Source of the DNA: Streptomyces sp. LaPpAH-108
GTDB lineage: Bacteria; Actinomycetota; Actinomycetes; Streptomycetales; Streptomycetaceae
Length of the DNA stretch: 64,000 nt
Direction: 5' to 3'
Assembly: GCF_000373625.1 (NCBI RefSeq)
Contig: NZ_KB891995.1
Coordinates: 62,001-126,000 of the forward strand
The notes under the pieces: generated by a model
The model's input: only the letters and a program-made list of their open reading frames with translations
Database searches by the model: none
What the model was told of the DNA's origin: nothing
Program-made: the position numbers and the translations under genes
Shown here: piece after piece, positions 18,795 to 27,835 of the stretch
How the letters are laid out: the number at the start of each line of letters is the position of its first letter
How positions within the stretch are numbered: position 1 is the first letter of the stretch

Positions 18795-20895
18795 CGAAGT
18801 CCTCGTGGTCTTCCGTGTGTTCGAGGGTGAGGAGGGTCCAGTCGGTGACCACGGGGGCCAGTTCTCCCCCCAGCCACAAGGGGAGTTGGTCGCGGTGGTG
18901 GGCGCTGCCGGGGACGCCGTCCGCGCCGAGGGGGACGATCCAGCCGCTGTTGGCGCGGTCGGCCAGGTCCCAGACGTAGCGGGCGGCGGGGCCCCGGGCC
19001 GCGAGGCCGGTGATGCCGGGGACGGCGGAGGTGCACAGCACGCAGTCGTGGTCTCCGGCGAGGCCCGGCTCGTCGGACGGCCCGTCGGGCAGCGCGCGCC
19101 AGGGGGCGAGGCGGTGGGTGTCGGACCAGGTTCCGGCGGGGGGCGCGGCGGCGGTCTCCTCCAGTGCGGCGCGTACGGCCTCGTCACGGTCGATGCCGTA
19201 CAACTCCTCGGCGCGCAGCAGGTGTTCGAGGGCGTAGCCGATGCGCGCGGTGAGCGACAGCCAGGGGAGCAGGACCTCGGGGTAGGCGGGCGGTTCGGTG
19301 AGGGCGGCGAGGGCCGGGTGGGCGGCGAGGCGGCGGACGAGCGCCGAGCGGAGTGCCGCGTAGTCCGCGGCCTCGGTGCTGTCGGCGTCCATGTGCCGGT
19401 CCCAGGCGAGGAGTTGGTCGAGCAGAGCGGTCGCCTCGGGGGTGAGCCCGTCGAGTGCGGCGGCGCGGTCAAGGAGGGCGCCGGTCGAACCCAGGTAGGT
19501 GTCGGTGTGGACGCGGGGCAGTTCGGCCGCGGACCAGACGCGGTGTTCCTGGAGCAGGGCGTGGATGCGGTCGGCGCGGTGCGGGGCGGCGAACTCGACG
19601 CCGAGCGGGGTGGCGAGACCGCGCTGGTTGGCCATCACCGCGACACCGTCGGCGAGTCGGGCGTGCGGGGTCTCCAGCCAGCCCTGCCACTCATGGCCGG
19701 GCTCCCAAGCGGGCACCAGGCGGCGCCGGTTGGCCTCGGAGCGCGCCGGTACGCGGCCCGCGACCCGGTGCAGCAGGCCGCCCTCGGTGTCGGCGGCCTG
19801 GACGACGTTGACCGGCTCGGCCCAGGCGTCCAGGGCGCCGTCCACGTCGTCCACGGTGCGGGCGCGCAGCAGCGGGAGCAGGGCGCCGAAGCCGAGGTCC
19901 TCGGTGACGCGGGGCGGGTAGCGCAGGGCGAGGGCGGTGGCCAACTCCGGCTCGGGGGAGCCTGATTCGAGTCCTTCCGGGCCGCCCGCGATCACCGGGC
20001 CGCGCTCGGTCTCGATGATCTCGATCTCGACCGGGGACTCGCCCGCGACCTCGATCGACTCCGTGTGCCGGACGGCGCGGTGCCACTCCCCGTCGGGGCC
20101 GAGGGCCTGGACGCCCGCGCCGGTGCGGCGCAGCCGTTCACGGTAGAGGTCCTGGTAGTCGGCCATGGCGTTGGTGATGGCCCAGGCGACGGTGCCGGTG
20201 TGGCCGAAGTGGGCGATGCCGGGGACGCCCGGGACGGCGATGCCGACGACGTCGAACTCCGGGCAGGACAGGCGGATCTGCTGGTAGACGCCGGGGTCCT
20301 CGATGAAGCGGTGCGGGTCTCCGGCGATCAGGGGCAGCCCGGTGTCGGTGCGGTCGCCCGCGAGGAGCCAGCCGTTGCTGCCGGAGGTGCCGGGGCCGTC
20401 GGTGGCGAACAGGCCGACGGCCTCGGGGCCGAGGTGCCGTATCGCCTCCTCGCGCCAGAGCTTGGCCGGGAAACCGGCGAACAGGATGTGCGTGGCGAGC
20501 CAGATGCCGAGCGGGGTCCAGGGCTCCCAGCGGCCCGGGGCGAGACCGGTGCGCTCGAACTCCGGTGTGCGGGCGGCGCCTTCGGGCAGGCCCGCGTTGA
20601 CTCCCGCCACATACGCGCGCACCCAGTCGGCCGTCTCCGGGTCGCGTCTCTCCAGGGCGGCGAAACAGCGTCTCGCGGTGTCGTCGAGGCGGGCGCGGCG
20701 GGCGAACACGTCCCAGGACAGGGCGGCGGCGCCGAGGAAGGAGGCCGAGGTGCCCTGGGAGCGGTGGCGTTCGGTCTCCAGCTGCCAGGCGCGGTCGCGG
20801 GCGGTCACCCGGCCCTGGGCGCGGGCGAGTTCGCGCGCACTGGTGGCCCGCAGATGGGGGATGCCCCAGGCGTCGCGGTAGGTCTCGGTGGTCAC
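18787..20895 (-). CDS. Penicillin acylase-family Ntn hydrolase in an iron locus
   Basis: 702 residues. The N-terminal-nucleophile motif GSNGW gives Ser173 as the predicted residue freed by self-cleavage, splitting a roughly 172-residue alpha part (beginning TYRDAWGIPHLRA) from the beta part. Downstream motifs AHFGHTGTVAWAITN and NQRGL fit the family. No signal peptide is visible, unlike secreted penicillin acylases. The GTG start at 20895 lies 19 bases from the iron box. Siderophore loci of pseudomonads use a related acylase (PvdQ) to trim an acyl chain, so a siderophore role is plausible. The real substrate is unknown. Confidence 0.88.
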   Translation of the reverse strand: MTTETYRDAWGIPHLRATSARELARAQGRVTARDRAWQLETERHRSQGTSASFLGAAALSWDVFARRARLDDTARRCFAALERRDPETADWVRAYVAGVNAGLPEGAARTPEFERTGLAPGRWEPWTPLGIWLATHILFAGFPAKLWREEAIRHLGPEAVGLFATDGPGTSGSNGWLLAGDRTDTGLPLIAGDPHRFIEDPGVYQQIRLSCPEFDVVGIAVPGVPGIAHFGHTGTVAWAITNAMADYQDLYRERLRRTGAGVQALGPDGEWHRAVRHTESIEVAGESPVEIEIIETERGPVIAGGPEGLESGSPEPELATALALRYPPRVTEDLGFGALLPLLRARTVDDVDGALDAWAEPVNVVQAADTEGGLLHRVAGRVPARSEANRRRLVPAWEPGHEWQGWLETPHARLADGVAVMANQRGLATPLGVEFAAPHRADRIHALLQEHRVWSAAELPRVHTDTYLGSTGALLDRAAALDGLTPEATALLDQLLAWDRHMDADSTEAADYAALRSALVRRLAAHPALAALTEPPAYPEVLLPWLSLTARIGYALEHLLRAEELYGIDRDEAVRAALEETAAAPPAGTWSDTHRLAPWRALPDGPSDEPGLAGDHDCVLCTSAVPGITGLAARGPAARYVWDLADRANSGWIVPLGADGVPGSAHHRDQLPLWLGGELAPVVTDWTLLTLEHTEDHEDFDV

Positions 20896-20914
20896 CCTGG
20901 AGCAGCCCTTCGTT

Positions 20915-20936
20915 TTAGGTTAGCCTTGCCTAACCT
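20915..20936. promoter_or_regulatory. Iron box (DmdR/IdeR operator) between divergent genes
   Basis: AGGTTAG and CTAACCT form a perfect 7-bp inverted repeat (20917-20923, 20930-20936), and 20915-20933 closely fits the actinobacterial consensus TTAGGTTAGGCTCACCTAA. It lies between the acylase and siderophore-interacting genes and should repress both when Fe(II) is plentiful. Confidence 0.9.
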
Positions 20937-20978
20937 GATTGGCAGGTGAAGGAATCGTACGCGAGGGGTGGAGTGGCG

Positions 20979-21701
20979 ATGGGCCAGGGGCGAGGCTGGG
21001 AGGGAGCGGTCCTCAAGCTGCTGCGGGCGAAGGACTTCACGTTCACCGTCACCGGCGCCGAGGACGTGACCCCGCACTACCGGCGGCTGCGGCTGACCGA
21101 CGGCGGCCTGCTCGCCGCGACCGGCGTCCACCCCACCATGTGGGTCCGCCTGTGGTTCTCCGACCACGGCCGCCCCCACCAGCGGGCCTACACCCTGGTC
21201 GACCCCGACCCGGAGACCGGCACCTTCACCCTGGAGTTCGCCCTGCACGAGGGCTGCGCCTCGGACTGGGCGCGGGCGGCGAAGGCGGGCGACACCATCG
21301 AGGCGACCGTCCAGGGCACGGGGTTCGAGCACCCGGACCCGGCGCCGTCCCACCTCGCGATCATCGGGGACACGGCGTCGCTGCCCGCGATCAACTCCCT
21401 GCTGGGCGAGCTGGGTTCGGCCCCGGCGACGATCTGGTTCGAGGGGACGCGCGACGGCCTGCCCTCCACCGCCGACCCCGGGCGCCACCAGTTCCGCGAG
21501 GTCCCGCGCCAGGACGCGGGCGCCCACCTGGTCGAGCGGGTCCGCGCCGAGCTGCCCGAGGTCCTGTCCGCCACCGAGGACCCGTACGTCTGGATCGCCT
21601 GCGACACGAGGACGACCCGCGCGCTCGGTGCGTACGTCCGCAAGGAACTGGGGCTGCCGAAGACCCGGGTGCACGCGCTGGGGTACTGGCGCGCGGACTG
21701 A
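20979..21701 (+). CDS. Siderophore-interacting protein (ferric-siderophore reductase, ViuB/SIP family)
   Basis: 240 residues. FAD-binding half with RAYTLVDPDP (the RxYT motif that holds the flavin), then an NAD(P)H-binding-like half with IIGDTASLPAINSLL and WIACDTRTTRALGAYVRKELGL. These enzymes reduce Fe(III) bound to siderophores in the cytosol to release it. ATG 20979 has GGTGGAG 5-6 bases upstream; GTG 20946 is a weaker alternative. It is transcribed away from the acylase gene with the iron box between them. Confidence 0.93.
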   Translation: MGQGRGWEGAVLKLLRAKDFTFTVTGAEDVTPHYRRLRLTDGGLLAATGVHPTMWVRLWFSDHGRPHQRAYTLVDPDPETGTFTLEFALHEGCASDWARAAKAGDTIEATVQGTGFEHPDPAPSHLAIIGDTASLPAINSLLGELGSAPATIWFEGTRDGLPSTADPGRHQFREVPRQDAGAHLVERVRAELPEVLSATEDPYVWIACDTRTTRALGAYVRKELGLPKTRVHALGYWRAD

Positions 21702-21754
21702 GACGCGCGCGGACTGAGACGGCGGCGGGCGCGTCCGCGCGGGATCATCGGTGC

Positions 21755-22354
21755 ATGGACGTCACCCTGCACCTCGCCCAGGACCCGGCCGCCGACGCGC
21801 TGCTCGGCCGCAGTCCGCTCGCCGCGCTCGTCGGGATGCTGCTGGACCAGCAGATCCCGATGGAGTGGGCGTTCAAGGGCCCCGAGACCATCGCGCGGCG
21901 CCTGGGCGCCGACGACCTGGACGCCCACGAGATCGCGGCGCGCGACCCGGAAGCCTTCGCCGCGCTCCTCTCCGAGAAACCGGCCGTCCACCGCTACCCC
22001 GGCTCCATGGCCAAGCGCGTCCAGACCCTCTGCCAGTACCTGGTCGAGCACTACGACGGCGACGCCGAAGCGGTGTGGCAGAACGTCGGCACCGGCGCCG
22101 CCCTCCTGAAGCGCCTGGAGGACCTGCCCGGCTTCGGCAAGCAGAAGGCCCAGATCTTCCTCGCCCTGCTCGGCAAGCAGCTCGGCGTACGCCCCGAGGG
22201 CTGGCGCGAGGCCGCCGGCGCCTACGGCGAGGAGAAGTCGTACCGCTCCGTCGCCGACATCACCGGCCCCGACTCACTGGCCAAGGTGCGCGCCCACAAG
22301 CAGGAGATGAAGGCGGCGGCCAAGGCCGCGAAGGCGGCGAAGACCGGGAAGTAG
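21755..22354 (+). CDS. HhH-GPD family DNA glycosylase-like protein
   Basis: 199 residues. LVGMLLDQQIPMEWAFKGP resembles the start of the AlkA/Nth fold, and LPGFGKQKAQIFLALLG is the helix-hairpin-helix plus the position just before the catalytic Asp of GPD proteins; there, no Asp follows at the usual distance, so activity is uncertain. The C terminus is a Lys/Ala-rich tail (KAAAKAAKAAKTGK), as often found on high-GC DNA-binding proteins. The ATG 21755 has no clear ribosome site. Probably base excision repair. It begins 53 bases after the SIP gene. Confidence 0.8.
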   Translation: MDVTLHLAQDPAADALLGRSPLAALVGMLLDQQIPMEWAFKGPETIARRLGADDLDAHEIAARDPEAFAALLSEKPAVHRYPGSMAKRVQTLCQYLVEHYDGDAEAVWQNVGTGAALLKRLEDLPGFGKQKAQIFLALLGKQLGVRPEGWREAAGAYGEEKSYRSVADITGPDSLAKVRAHKQEMKAAAKAAKAAKTGK

Positions 22355-22449
22355 CCCCGGCCCGCGCACCTCCGCGCCCACCTCCCCGCCAAGCTCCCCG
22401 CGCACCTCCCCGAGTGGCGGAATCCGCCCGCCCGGTCCCAGCATGGAGC

Positions 22450-23160
22450 ATGACCGAGTCACCGAGCGAGGGCCCCGTCAGGGGCAACGCCTACGACGAC
22501 GCGAAGGGCCCCGCGGGGCCGACACCGGCCGGGGCGCCGCGTACCGACGAGGCCGCCCGGCCCGATGAGGGAAGGCATGCCGAGGCGGAGACGCCGTTCG
22601 AGGGGCCGCTGCACGCGCTGTCCCAGGCCGCCTGGCAGGTGGTGCTGCTGACCGGCATCGCCTCGCTGATCCTGGGCATCCTGGTGCTGGTCTGGCCGGG
22701 TGCCACGCTGCTCGCGGTGGGCGTGCTGTTCGGCCTGTACCTGCTGGTCAGCGGTGTCTTCCAGCTGGTCTCCGCCTTCGGCACGCACAAGAAGACCTCG
22801 CTGCGGGTGCTGGCCTTCATCAGCGGCGGGCTGTCGATCGTGCTGGGTCTGTTCTGCTTCCGCGGACCCATGCAGTCGATCCTGCTGCTCGCGCTGTTCA
22901 TCGGCATCGGCTGGCTGATCCGGGGCGTCACCCAGACCATGGCCGCCATCTCCGACGCCCATATGCCCGCCCGCGGCTGGCACATCTTCCTGGGCATCGT
23001 CACCTTCATCGCGGGCATCGTGCTGATCGACTCCCCCTTCGAGTCCATCGCCGTGCTGACCCTGGTCGGCGGCTGGTGGCTGATCGTGGTGGGCATCGTC
23101 GAGATCATCACGTCGTTCAGCATCCGGGGCCGGGCGAAGCAGATCCCCAAGACGGTGTGA
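22450..23160 (+). CDS. HdeD-like six-helix membrane protein (DUF308)
   Basis: 236 residues: a hydrophilic acidic N terminus of about 55 residues, then three pairs of membrane helices with the duplicated LxxGIxxLxxGIxxLxxP pattern (LTGIASLILGILVLVWPG, FLGIVTFIAGIVLID) characteristic of the HdeD/DUF308 family. E. coli HdeD is linked to acid resistance at high cell density; the role in actinomycetes is not established. ATG 22450; 95 bases after the HhH gene in the same direction. Confidence 0.85.
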   Translation: MTESPSEGPVRGNAYDDAKGPAGPTPAGAPRTDEAARPDEGRHAEAETPFEGPLHALSQAAWQVVLLTGIASLILGILVLVWPGATLLAVGVLFGLYLLVSGVFQLVSAFGTHKKTSLRVLAFISGGLSIVLGLFCFRGPMQSILLLALFIGIGWLIRGVTQTMAAISDAHMPARGWHIFLGIVTFIAGIVLIDSPFESIAVLTLVGGWWLIVVGIVEIITSFSIRGRAKQIPKTV

Positions 23161-23280
23161 CCCGGCTTCGGCGGAGTGCGGGGCGAGGCCGTCAACCTCG
23201 CCCCTCACCCGTACGCCGTGCGAGCGGATCTGCCCCGCTTCTGGATGAGCCCCGGGTGTCACATGGGCACATGACCCTCC

Positions 23281-23589
23281 GTGAGCACCGCAGGAAACCG
23301 AGTCCGCAGCCTTCGCCCGCTGATGCGGGCCCTTCTGCTGCTGCTCGTCCTGCTGGTGCCCCATGTGGAGGCCGCGGCCCAGGCCGGACCCACGGGCACG
23401 GTCGTCGCGGAATGTGAGCACGAGGTCCCCGTCACCCCGTCCCGGAGCACCGGCCGGACCGTGCTGCGGCCCGACGCCCCCGCCCCCCTGCCCACCCCGG
23501 ACCCGGCACCGGGCACCCCCCGCACCCGCCCCGCGCCCACCGCACTCTCCCCCGCGCCCCAACTCCGCACGGTCGTCCTGCGCTGCTGA
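23281..23589 (+). CDS. Small predicted secreted Pro-rich protein
   Basis: 102 residues from GTG 23281. A hydrophobic run (ALLLLLVLLVPHVEAAAQA) at about 16-34 looks like a signal peptide; the remainder is Pro/Thr-rich with a single pair of Cys (ECEHEV and the C-terminal LRC). No ribosome site is obvious, so existence and start are less sure than for its neighbours. No family recognised. Confidence 0.5.
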   Translation: MSTAGNRVRSLRPLMRALLLLLVLLVPHVEAAAQAGPTGTVVAECEHEVPVTPSRSTGRTVLRPDAPAPLPTPDPAPGTPRTRPAPTALSPAPQLRTVVLRC

Positions 23590-23645
23590 CAGAACCGCCC
23601 GCCCCCCGAGCACCGTTCTGTCCGTACGACGCGAGGAACACCGCC

Positions 23646-23774
23646 ATGCCCATCGACCCGTACGCGATCCTGCGCGCCCTGCTGCGCGCGGAGGCCCGGC
23701 GCAGCGCCCGGCCCCGGCCCGACAGCGAGGCACCCCAGCAGCCGCAGCGCCCGCCGGAGGAGGACCGCCGCTGA
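23646..23774 (+). CDS. Small 42-residue hypothetical protein
   Basis: Starts MPIDPYAILRALLRAEA and continues as a charged, Pro/Gln-rich tail ending EEDRR. The ATG has GAGGAA 8 bases upstream, and codon third positions are almost all G or C. These support a real gene despite its size. Convergent with the HerA-like gene 22 bases away. Function unknown. Confidence 0.6.
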   Translation: MPIDPYAILRALLRAEARRSARPRPDSEAPQQPQRPPEEDRR

Positions 23775-23796
23775 GACGCACCCGGCGGGGGACGTC

Positions 23797-25497
23797 CTAC
23801 CGCCTCCGCCGGGCCGTACCGAACAGCGACCGCGTGATCTCCCGCCCCAGCTGCGTGCCGACCGAGCGGGCCAGCGACTTGAACATCCCGCTCCCGACGA
23901 CCTGTTCCACCAGCGAGGGCTCCTCGGCCGGGGCCTTCTTCCGGCCGCCGTCCCCGGCCGCCGGACGCTCCTCGGGCACCGCCTCCGCCTCCCGCGCGCT
24001 CAGCTTCTCGTACGCCGACTCGCGGTCCACAGCCTGTGCATAACGTCCGTACAGCGGGGACTCCCGCACCGCGCCGTCCAGTTCCGCCGCGTCCACCGGG
24101 CCCATCAGCGACTCGGGGGCCCGCAGCCGGGTGGCCGCGACCGGGGTCGGGGCGCCGCTCTCGCTGAGCACGGTCACCACCGCCTCGCCGGTGCCGAGCC
24201 CGGTGAGCAGTTCCTCCAGGTCGTACGGCGAGTCCGGGAAGGTCTTCACCGTCGCCTTCAGGGCCTTCTGGTCGTCGGGCGTGAAGGCGCGCAGCGCGTG
24301 CTGGACGCGGTTGCCGAGCTGGCCGAGCACGTCGGAGGGGACGTCCTTCGGGGTCTGGGTGACGAAGAAGACGCCGACGCCCTTGGAGCGGATCAGCCGC
24401 ACGGTCTGGGTGATGGCGTCCAGGAAGGCGTCCGAGGCGTCGTGGAACAGCAGATGCGCCTCGTCGAAGAAGAACACCAGCTTGGGTTTGTCCAGGTCAC
24501 CGGCCTCGGGCAGATCGTGGAAGAGATCGGCGAGCAGCCACATCAGGAAGGTGGAGAAGAGGACCGGCTTGTCCTGCACGGCGGCCAGTTCCAGGACGGA
24601 GACGACCCCGCGCCCGTCCGGCGCCGTCCGCAGCAGCTCGGCCGTGTCGAACTCGGGCTCCCCGAAGAAGTCCGCCATGCCCTGCGCCTCGAACGCGGTC
24701 AGGGAGCGCAGGATGACCCCGGCGGTGGCGGTGGACAGTCCGCCGATGCCCCTCAGTTCGGGCTTGCCCTCGTCGGAGGTGAGGAAGGCGACGACCGCCC
24801 GCAGGTCCTTGAGGTCGATCAGCTCCAGGCCCTTGGTGTCGGCGTAGTGGAAGATCAGGCCGAGGGACTGCTCCTGGGTGCGGTTCAGCCCGAGCACCTT
24901 GGACAGCAGGACCGGGCCGAAGCTGGTGACCGTGGCGCGGACCGGGATGCCGTGGCCGATCCCGCCGAGCGCCAGGAACTCCACGGGGAAACCGGCCGGG
25001 GTCCACCGCTGTCCGGTCTCGGCCGCGCGCGAGGCGACCCGGTCACCGCCGGGGCCCGGGCGGGAGATCCCGGAGAGGTCGCCCTTCACGTCCGCGAGGA
25101 ACACCGGCACCCCCTGCGCGGACAGCTGTTCCGCGATCAGCTGGAGCGTCTTGGTCTTGCCGGTGCCGGTGGCGCCCGCGACAAGCCCGTGCCGGTTGAG
25201 CATCGGCAGCGGGACGCGGATCTGCGCCTCGGGATGGCAGGCGCCGTCCCACAGCAGGGCGCCGAGATCGAGGGCGGGTCCGGTGAAGGCGTACCCGGCC
25301 GCGATCCGCCGGGCGGGAGCGGCAAGCTCCGCGTCACCACCCGGCGCCGCGCCTCCGCTCACCGCTCCACCGTCCGCCACTCCGTCACCCGCCGTGCCAC
25401 GGCCCGGCGTTCCGCCACCCGCCGCACCGCTGCCCTCCGCGTCACCGCCCGCCGTTCCACCGCTCACCGTTCCACCGCCGGTCTCCGGGTCGGTCAT
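23797..25497 (-). CDS. HerA/YjgR-type ATPase (DUF853)
   Basis: 566 residues. Walker A GATGTGKTK (about 108-116), a hydrophobic Walker B with acidic end (LVFFFDEAHLL), and the sensor-like FVTQTPKDVPSDVLGQLGNRVQHALRAF place it in the DUF853 branch of HerA/FtsK-like ATPases, exemplified by E. coli YjgR. Its role is not well defined; relatives are DNA translocases. The first 57 residues are a low-complexity Gly/Ala/Thr region coded by imperfect repeats. The C terminus (VGTQLGREITRSLFGTARRRR) is conserved in this branch. ATG 25497. Confidence 0.88.
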   Translation of the reverse strand: MTDPETGGGTVSGGTAGGDAEGSGAAGGGTPGRGTAGDGVADGGAVSGGAAPGGDAELAAPARRIAAGYAFTGPALDLGALLWDGACHPEAQIRVPLPMLNRHGLVAGATGTGKTKTLQLIAEQLSAQGVPVFLADVKGDLSGISRPGPGGDRVASRAAETGQRWTPAGFPVEFLALGGIGHGIPVRATVTSFGPVLLSKVLGLNRTQEQSLGLIFHYADTKGLELIDLKDLRAVVAFLTSDEGKPELRGIGGLSTATAGVILRSLTAFEAQGMADFFGEPEFDTAELLRTAPDGRGVVSVLELAAVQDKPVLFSTFLMWLLADLFHDLPEAGDLDKPKLVFFFDEAHLLFHDASDAFLDAITQTVRLIRSKGVGVFFVTQTPKDVPSDVLGQLGNRVQHALRAFTPDDQKALKATVKTFPDSPYDLEELLTGLGTGEAVVTVLSESGAPTPVAATRLRAPESLMGPVDAAELDGAVRESPLYGRYAQAVDRESAYEKLSAREAEAVPEERPAAGDGGRKKAPAEEPSLVEQVVGSGMFKSLARSVGTQLGREITRSLFGTARRRR

Positions 25498-25646
25498 CTC
25501 AGGCCCCTGTCCCCGCTGGTCTCGTCCCCGATGGTCTCCGGTATGCCACCTTTGTCCCGCCTTGCCATTACGTGCGGTGGCTTTTTCAGCGTCGCACTAC
25601 GCCGCCATGGCTGCGCCCGGAACGTCTGGGCCGGTAGGCTTTCCGT

Positions 25647-25943
25647 GTGATCTTCAAGCGCATCGGAAACGGCCGGCCGTACCCCGACCACGGCCGGGAG
25701 AGCACCCGGCAGTGGGCGGACGTCGCACCGCGCCCGGTCCGCCTCGATCAGCTCGTGACCACCAAGCAGCAGCTCGACCTGGAGACGCTGCTCGCCGAGG
25801 ACTCGACCTTCTACGGCGACCTCTTCGCCCATGTCGTGAAGTGGCAGGGCGACCTCTATCTGGAGGACGGGCTGCACCGCGCGGTCCGCGCCGCCCTGCA
25901 GCAGCGTCAGGTGCTGCACGCGCGCGTGCTCGAACTGGGCTGA
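25647..25943 (+). CDS. Small conserved actinobacterial protein with ParB-like motif
   Basis: 98 residues beginning MIFKRIGNGRPYPDHGR. The segment VRLDQLVTTKQQLDL then LYLEDGLHRAVRAALQQR resembles the ParB/Srx fold (substrate loop DGxHR). I recall relatives being labelled as VapB-family antitoxins in databases, but no toxin gene is adjacent and the label is doubtful. The GTG start lacks a ribosome site; TAGGCT sits 6 bases upstream, indicating a leaderless message. Function unknown. Confidence 0.75.
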   Translation: MIFKRIGNGRPYPDHGRESTRQWADVAPRPVRLDQLVTTKQQLDLETLLAEDSTFYGDLFAHVVKWQGDLYLEDGLHRAVRAALQQRQVLHARVLELG

Positions 25944-26066
25944 CCCTGGGCCGAGCCGCCCCGACGGCCGTACGCGGTACCGGTGTTAGCCCATTTGGGT
26001 CGGCCTGTACTCCGTCTGCTGATCATCTAATAGGCATCCCAGCCGAGGCGCACTACGCTGCGGCTC

Positions 26067-26705
26067 ATGAGTATGCTGACTCCCCCCGGCATGGGCGGCA
26101 AGTACCGGATCACGGGGGAGACATACCCTCGGATGCGCCCGCCCCGGCGGCGGGGCAGGCTCGTCGCCGCCGCCGTGGCGTCCGTCGCCGCACTGGGCCT
26201 GGTCGGCTGGGGCACGCTCCAGCTCGTCGACGTCTTCACGGGCCACCGGCACGCCTCGAAGGCCGCGTCCGCCGCCTGTCTCAAGCAGGCGAGCCCGGCC
26301 CCGGTCAAGGCGCTGCCCAAGCCCGGCACGATCACGGTGAACGTCTACAACGCGACCACGCGCGCGGGGCTCGCCAAGCAGACCGCCGACGAGCTGAAGA
26401 AGCGCGGCTTCAAGATCGGTGACGTGGGCAACGCGAGCAAGGACTTCGACAAGAAGGTCAAGGGCACCGGGGTCCTGCTCGGACCCGCCACCGCCCTCGA
26501 CACCTCGCTCCCCGTGCTCGGCACGCAGCTGGACGGCGCCGAGCGCCGCACCGACGCGGCCCGCAAGGGCGCCACGCTCGACCTGATCATCGGGGACGGC
26601 TTCAAGTCCCTGGCACAGCGCACGGCCGCCGACCAGGCGGTGGTCAAGCTGACCGAACCCGCGCAGACGGCGGCCGTGGTGAAGAAGGACAAGAAGGACT
26701 GCTGA
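26067..26705 (+). CDS. LytR C-terminal-domain membrane protein
   Basis: 212 residues. Cytoplasmic basic stretch, one membrane helix at about 31-54, then an extracellular part with the LytR_C domain: ITVNVYNATTRAGLAKQTADELKKRGF at about 90-117 and a second half ending LDLIIGDGF. Stand-alone LytR_C proteins are common in actinomycetes; the mycobacterial relative Cei affects envelope integrity. ATG 26067 has no ribosome site, with TACGCT 7 bases upstream (leaderless type). A Lys-rich C terminus ends in Cys. Confidence 0.88.
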   Translation: MSMLTPPGMGGKYRITGETYPRMRPPRRRGRLVAAAVASVAALGLVGWGTLQLVDVFTGHRHASKAASAACLKQASPAPVKALPKPGTITVNVYNATTRAGLAKQTADELKKRGFKIGDVGNASKDFDKKVKGTGVLLGPATALDTSLPVLGTQLDGAERRTDAARKGATLDLIIGDGFKSLAQRTAADQAVVKLTEPAQTAAVVKKDKKDC

Positions 26706-26726
26706 TCCCGGCCGGGGAGGCCGGGA
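26706..26726. terminator. Hairpin between convergent LytR_C gene and upp
   Basis: TCCCGGCC and GGCCGGGA pair around a GGGGA loop. Short but perfect; probably serves both genes. Confidence 0.65.
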
Positions 26727-26735
26727 GCGGTACCG

Positions 26736-27371
26736 CTACTCGGCGGCGCCGTAGAGGCGGTCGCCCGCGTCGCCCAGGCCCGGGACGATGTAGCCGTTCT
26801 CGTTGAGGTGGTCGTCCACGGCCGCGGTGACCACAGTGACCGGGGTGCCGGCCAGCTCGCGCTCCATGACCTCGACGCCCTCGGGGGAGGCCAGCAGGAC
26901 CACGGCGGTCACGTCGTCGGCGCCGCGCTTGATCAGCTCCTGGATCGCGGCGACCAGGGTGCCGCCGGTGGCCAGCATCGGGTCGAGCACGTAGACCTGG
27001 CGGCCGGAGAGGTCCTCCGGCATCCGGGAGGCGTACGTCTCGGCCTGCAGCGTCTCCTCGTTGCGGATCATGCCGAGGAAGCCCACCTCGGCGGTCGGCA
27101 GCAGCCGGACCATGCCGTCCAGCATGCCGAGACCGGCGCGCAGGATCGGCACCACCAGCGGACGCGGCCGGGCGAGCTTCACGCCCGTGGTCCGCGCGAC
27201 CGGCGTCTGGATGTCGACGGCCTCGGTACGCACGTCCCGCGTGGCCTCGTACGCGAGCAGGGTGACCAGCTCGTCGGCGAGACGGCGGAAGGTGGCGGAG
27301 TCGGTGCGCTGGTCGCGCAGCGTGGTGAGCTTGTGAGCGACCAGAGGGTGGTCGACGACGTGGAGACGCAT
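26736..27371 (-). CDS. upp: Uracil phosphoribosyltransferase
   Basis: Converts uracil and PRPP to UMP in pyrimidine salvage. 211 residues, the normal length. Seen: [20 protein letters not shown], the PRPP-binding loop [13 protein letters not shown], and the uracil-binding C terminus [19 protein letters not shown]. The frame remains open upstream to 27803, but ATG 27371 starts the conserved protein. It lacks a ribosome site and has TACTGT 7 bases upstream, so it is likely leaderless. Confidence 0.97.
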   Translation of the reverse strand: MRLHVVDHPLVAHKLTTLRDQRTDSATFRRLADELVTLLAYEATRDVRTEAVDIQTPVARTTGVKLARPRPLVVPILRAGLGMLDGMVRLLPTAEVGFLGMIRNEETLQAETYASRMPEDLSGRQVYVLDPMLATGGTLVAAIQELIKRGADDVTAVVLLASPEGVEVMERELAGTPVTVVTAAVDDHLNENGYIVPGLGDAGDRLYGAAE

Positions 27372-27835
27372 GTCTCTAACAGTAACCGGGCCCCGCGCGA
27401 GTCCCCCACCGCGCGGAATCGGTACCCCGCCCGCATCCCGTCCGCGCGGCGCCGGGACCGCCCGGACACGCCACGCCACGTCCCTGTGAACGTTCCGTCG
27501 GCGGGCCTCCGCGGCGTACGGTCCTGTGTGCAAGGCCGTGGGAAATGCCCCGGTGAGCAGGACCGCGTCCGCCCCGCCGTGACGGAAGGGCGGGTGTGCG
27601 TGGGTGCCCGGAAAGCCGCGTACGATCCGCAGTTGGCGGCGACGGGCGTGCTGGTGAGTCCACACGGACGCACGATCAAAACAGCCAGACACAGGGAGCC
27701 GAAGACGTCCCCTGACGGACTTGTTTCTGCCACGATTCCCAGTGGGCGGACCCGGGGGCGACAACCCCGCCCGTCCAGACACCTCCGCCGGGGGGACCGC
27801 CAACCGGCACGCCTATGACCAGTGGGAGAGTCACG
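27372..27835. other. Intergenic region between upp and the deaminase-associated gene
   Basis: About 460 bases between divergent genes. The left edge contains the upp promoter. A plus-strand promoter for the next gene must be present but I cannot point to it. No convincing small gene, RNA or repeat was found. Confidence 0.5.
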
